A DNA stretch of 64,000 nucleotides from Streptomyces coeruleorubidus (GTDB taxonomy: Bacteria > Actinomycetota > Actinomycetes > Streptomycetales > Streptomycetaceae). The translations under genes were made by a program, and so were the position numbers. Shown here piece by piece: positions 61,914-64,000 of the stretch (its first letter is position 1; the number at the start of each line of letters is the position of its first letter). The notes under the pieces were generated by a model. That model was given only the letters and a program-made list of their open reading frames with translations. It was not told the DNA's origin and did no database searches. The stretch lies in contig NZ_CP023694.1 of NCBI RefSeq assembly GCF_008705135.1, forward strand, positions 1,426,001 through 1,490,000. The letters are read 5' to 3'.

Positions 61914-64000
61914 ATGGCGACGGGTGGAACACTCGTCGGACGCGGATACGTCAGCATTCGCCCCGAGTTCGAGGGCGACTGGTCCCGGGAGGTCAGTTCA
62001 CAGACCTCCCGGGCGGGTGCTGCCGGCGGTTCGGCGTTCAGCAAGGCGTTCGGCGGCGTGCTCGGCGCCGGACTGAAGACCATCACGCGCGGCTTCGGCG
62101 TCCAGCTGGCCGCCGCCATGGCACCGGCCGCGGGCGCGGCGGGCGTGCTGGCCACGGCCACGCTGGCGGCAGCGTCGGCGCAGACGGCCCTTCAGATCGG
62201 CCTGTCGGGCGTCTCGGACGCGGTGTCGGAGGCGTTCAACCCGACGAGCCCGGAGAAGTTCAACGAGGCGATGGCGAAGCTGTCGCCGAACGCCCGATCG
62301 TTCGTGACCGAGCTGCGCAGCATGAAGCCCGCGATCGACGGGCTGCGCCTGGCGGTGCAGGACCGGCTGTTCGCCGGCCTCGACAAGACGATGGCCACGG
62401 CCGCGAAGACGACACTGCCGATCTTCCGCAACTCCCTCGTGAACAGCGCCGGGGCCCTGAACCTGATGGGCCAGAACCTCGCCAACACGGCGATCGGGTT
62501 GGGCAAGTCGGGGGCGCTGGGTACGGCCCTGTCGCATGCGAACGAGGGCCTGTACAACCTGTCGCGGGCCCCGTCGGTGCTGCTGCAGGGCTTGTTCCAG
62601 GTGGGCGCGGCGGCCGGCCCGTCGTTTGCGAAGCTCACCGCGGCCGGCGGCTCGGCCCTGGACACGCTGTCGGAGCGGATGACGGGCGCGTTCTCGTCGG
62701 GCGCCATGCAGGACTTCATCGAGACCGGCGTGGACGTCCTGATGGATCTGGCCGGGATCCTCAGCGACGCGTTCGCCTCGGTCGGGAACATCCTGAAGGC
62801 CGCCTCCGACGCGGGCGGCCAGGCCCTGGCGATCGTGGGCTCGCTGTTCGAGGAGCTACGCCGCATCACCGCGATGCCGGAGGTGCAGGCCGCGCTGAGA
62901 ACCATCTTCGCGTCCATCGCGCAGATCGCCGGGGCGATCGCCCCCGTTATCGGCTCCGTGCTGCAGGCCGTGATGCCGCTCATCGCGGCCATCGCGCCCG
63001 TGGTCGCCCAACTGGCGACCGCCCTCGGCCCGGTCCTGCAGCAGCTGGCGACGACCCTGGGTAAAGCCCTGGCGCCCATCATCGACGCACTGCTGCCGGT
63101 GCTGTCCCTGGTCGGTGAGGCGGTGGTGCAGATCATGCAGGCGATCACGCCGCTGCTGGAGCCGATCGGGAAGCTGCTCGGGGCGATGATCGACGCGTTG
63201 ATGCCGGTGCTGAAGCCCATCATCGACATCGTCGTGCAGCTCGTCGACGTCCTCGTCGGCCCCCTGGGGCAGATCATCAACCAGCTGATCCCGTACATCG
63301 GCCTGCTGGGGCAGGTCATGGGCCAGGTGTTCGCCGGCCTCACCCCGCTGATCGCGCCGCTCGTCGACATCGTCGGCTACCTGGCGCAGGTCTTCGCCGA
63401 CGTGTACGTCCAGCTGATCCAGACGGTCATGGACGCGATCGTGCCGATGATCCCGGCCATCATGCAGCTGGTCAGTGTGCTGGTGACGCTGGCCATGCAG
63501 GTGATCCAGGCGCTGATGCCGTCGCTGGAGGATCTGATCGGCGCCGGCCTGCAGCTGCTCGATGCAGTGCTGCCGCTGGTGCCGATGTTCGCCGAACTGG
63601 CGGCGATGATGCTGGGCCTGGTCACGAAGGCGCTCGCCGTGATCCTGCCCCCGCTGATCAGCTTCGCCGGGTGGCTCATCTCCGGCCTGGCCGGGGCGAT
63701 CTCGGCGGTGATCGGCTGGGTGTCCTCCCTCATCAAGTGGCTGACGAAGAACCTCGGCCCGGCCTTCCGCTGGCTCAACGAGAAGGTCGTCCAACCGGTG
63801 TGGCGGGCCATCCAGGGCGCGATCCGCTACGCGTGGGAGAACGTAATCCGCCCCCTGTTCAGCGGCATCAAGCTGGGCATCCAGGGCGTGGGAGCCGTCT
63901 TCCGGTGGCTGCGCGACAAGGTCGTCACGCCCGTCTGGAACGGCATCAAGGGGTCGATCTCCTTCGTGTGGGAGAAGGGCATCCGGCCCGCGTTCGACGC
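61914..64000 (+). CDS. Phage tape-measure protein (5' part, runs off the window)
   Basis: At least 695 codons are open from ATG 61914, twelve bases after the capsid stop. The N-terminus (GTLVGRGYVSIRPEFEGDWSREVSSQTSRAG) is the typical actinophage tape-measure start. Long hydrophobic helical stretches follow (TPLLEPIGKLLGAMIDALMPVLKPII and PLISFAGWLISGLAGAISAVIGW) with repeated 'W..I.G.I..AW...IRP' units near the end (63805 on). It would set tail length and span the tail; its direct neighbour being a capsid gene is very unusual. Confidence 0.85.
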   Translation, partial: MATGGTLVGRGYVSIRPEFEGDWSREVSSQTSRAGAAGGSAFSKAFGGVLGAGLKTITRGFGVQLAAAMAPAAGAAGVLATATLAAASAQTALQIGLSGVSDAVSEAFNPTSPEKFNEAMAKLSPNARSFVTELRSMKPAIDGLRLAVQDRLFAGLDKTMATAAKTTLPIFRNSLVNSAGALNLMGQNLANTAIGLGKSGALGTALSHANEGLYNLSRAPSVLLQGLFQVGAAAGPSFAKLTAAGGSALDTLSERMTGAFSSGAMQDFIETGVDVLMDLAGILSDAFASVGNILKAASDAGGQALAIVGSLFEELRRITAMPEVQAALRTIFASIAQIAGAIAPVIGSVLQAVMPLIAAIAPVVAQLATALGPVLQQLATTLGKALAPIIDALLPVLSLVGEAVVQIMQAITPLLEPIGKLLGAMIDALMPVLKPIIDIVVQLVDVLVGPLGQIINQLIPYIGLLGQVMGQVFAGLTPLIAPLVDIVGYLAQVFADVYVQLIQTVMDAIVPMIPAIMQLVSVLVTLAMQVIQALMPSLEDLIGAGLQLLDAVLPLVPMFAELAAMMLGLVTKALAVILPPLISFAGWLISGLAGAISAVIGWVSSLIKWLTKNLGPAFRWLNEKVVQPVWRAIQGAIRYAWENVIRPLFSGIKLGIQGVGAVFRWLRDKVVTPVWNGIKGSISFVWEKGIRPAFD

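Larger units (their letters stand above)
54454..64000. mobile_element. Integrated phage-like element (left part, runs off the window)
   Basis: The region holds integrase, XRE repressor, excisionase-like gene, small coupled ORFs, a RepA-like ATPase beside an iteron array, an HK97-type capsid and a tape-measure gene. The left attachment site should lie in 54454-54765, but no tRNA gene or recognisable att core can be seen there. The right end is outside the window. Terminase, portal, protease, connector and tail-tube genes are not found in their usual places. This suggests a decayed prophage or a satellite-like element. Confidence 0.8.

Noticed and set aside
60413..63064. An 883-codon plus-strand frame over capsid and tape measure
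   Set aside because: It is in a different frame from two recognisable phage proteins and lacks any domain.

Overview
The window is chromosomal DNA from a high-GC actinomycete, almost certainly a Streptomyces. GC is very high, GTG and TTG starts are common, and many genes overlap by four bases. Typical Streptomyces families are present: paired PAS/SpoIIE phosphatases, an XRE/DUF397/anti-sigma-like trio, a c-di-AMP riboswitch in front of an NlpC/P60 gene, and the MurT/GatD pair. From memory, the order murT-gatD-pfkA ... rocD ... urease ... bioBAD/bioF matches the S. coelicolor SCO12xx region; this was not checked by alignment.

Layout. 1-7,100: murT (partial), gatD, pfkA, a CtaG-type copper/cytochrome oxidase assembly protein, then a lipoprotein with a PASTA-like domain, a membrane Ser/Thr kinase and a tiny membrane protein. 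7,096-11,121 (minus): a coupled operon of LytTR regulator, small membrane protein, sodium/solute symporter and LytS-type kinase. 11,244-13,939: Lrp regulator, dimethylargininase and ornithine aminotransferase. 14,306-18,092: two PAS/SpoIIE phosphatases. 18,100-20,681: RpiB-like protein, PlsC acyltransferase, NAD-epimerase. 20,690-25,225 (minus): urease ureABCFGD without ureE. 25,339-30,293: TetR regulator with a divergent membrane protein, a lone Phd antitoxin divergent from a ClpP-like protein that lacks its catalytic serine, and the riboswitch-controlled NlpC/P60 hydrolase. 30,229-33,648: LysE exporter/LysR pair and the anti-sigma/XRE/DUF397 trio. 33,712-38,147: biotin genes bioF and bioBAD. 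38,232-49,905: beta-lactamase, EEP hydrolase, methyltransferase, a Fic-like toxin/antitoxin pair, an ABC transporter, F420-type oxidoreductase, acetyltransferase, two CNNM/CorC membrane proteins and an SGNH hydrolase.

49,906-54,453 is an accessory cluster: a HAD hydrolase whose reading frame has no stop, an APH-fold kinase, a class-III PLP enzyme resembling the mammalian ammoniophospholyases (ETNPPL/PHYKPL), and a divergent ROK-type regulator. The kinase also resembles hydroxylysine kinase. Together they suggest a phosphorylate-then-eliminate route for an amino alcohol or hydroxy-amino acid, so far as can be judged by eye.

54,454 to the end is an integrated phage-like element. It has a tyrosine integrase and an XRE repressor on the minus strand. 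On the plus strand are an excisionase-like gene, small coupled genes and a RepA-like ATPase. These are followed by nine perfect 11-bp repeats (five forward, then four reverse) that look like a replication origin, then more tiny genes, an HK97-type capsid and, directly after it, a tape-measure protein. No terminase, portal, protease, connector or tail-tube gene is seen where they would be expected, so the element is either decayed or a satellite/reduced element. The tape-measure gene runs off the window end.
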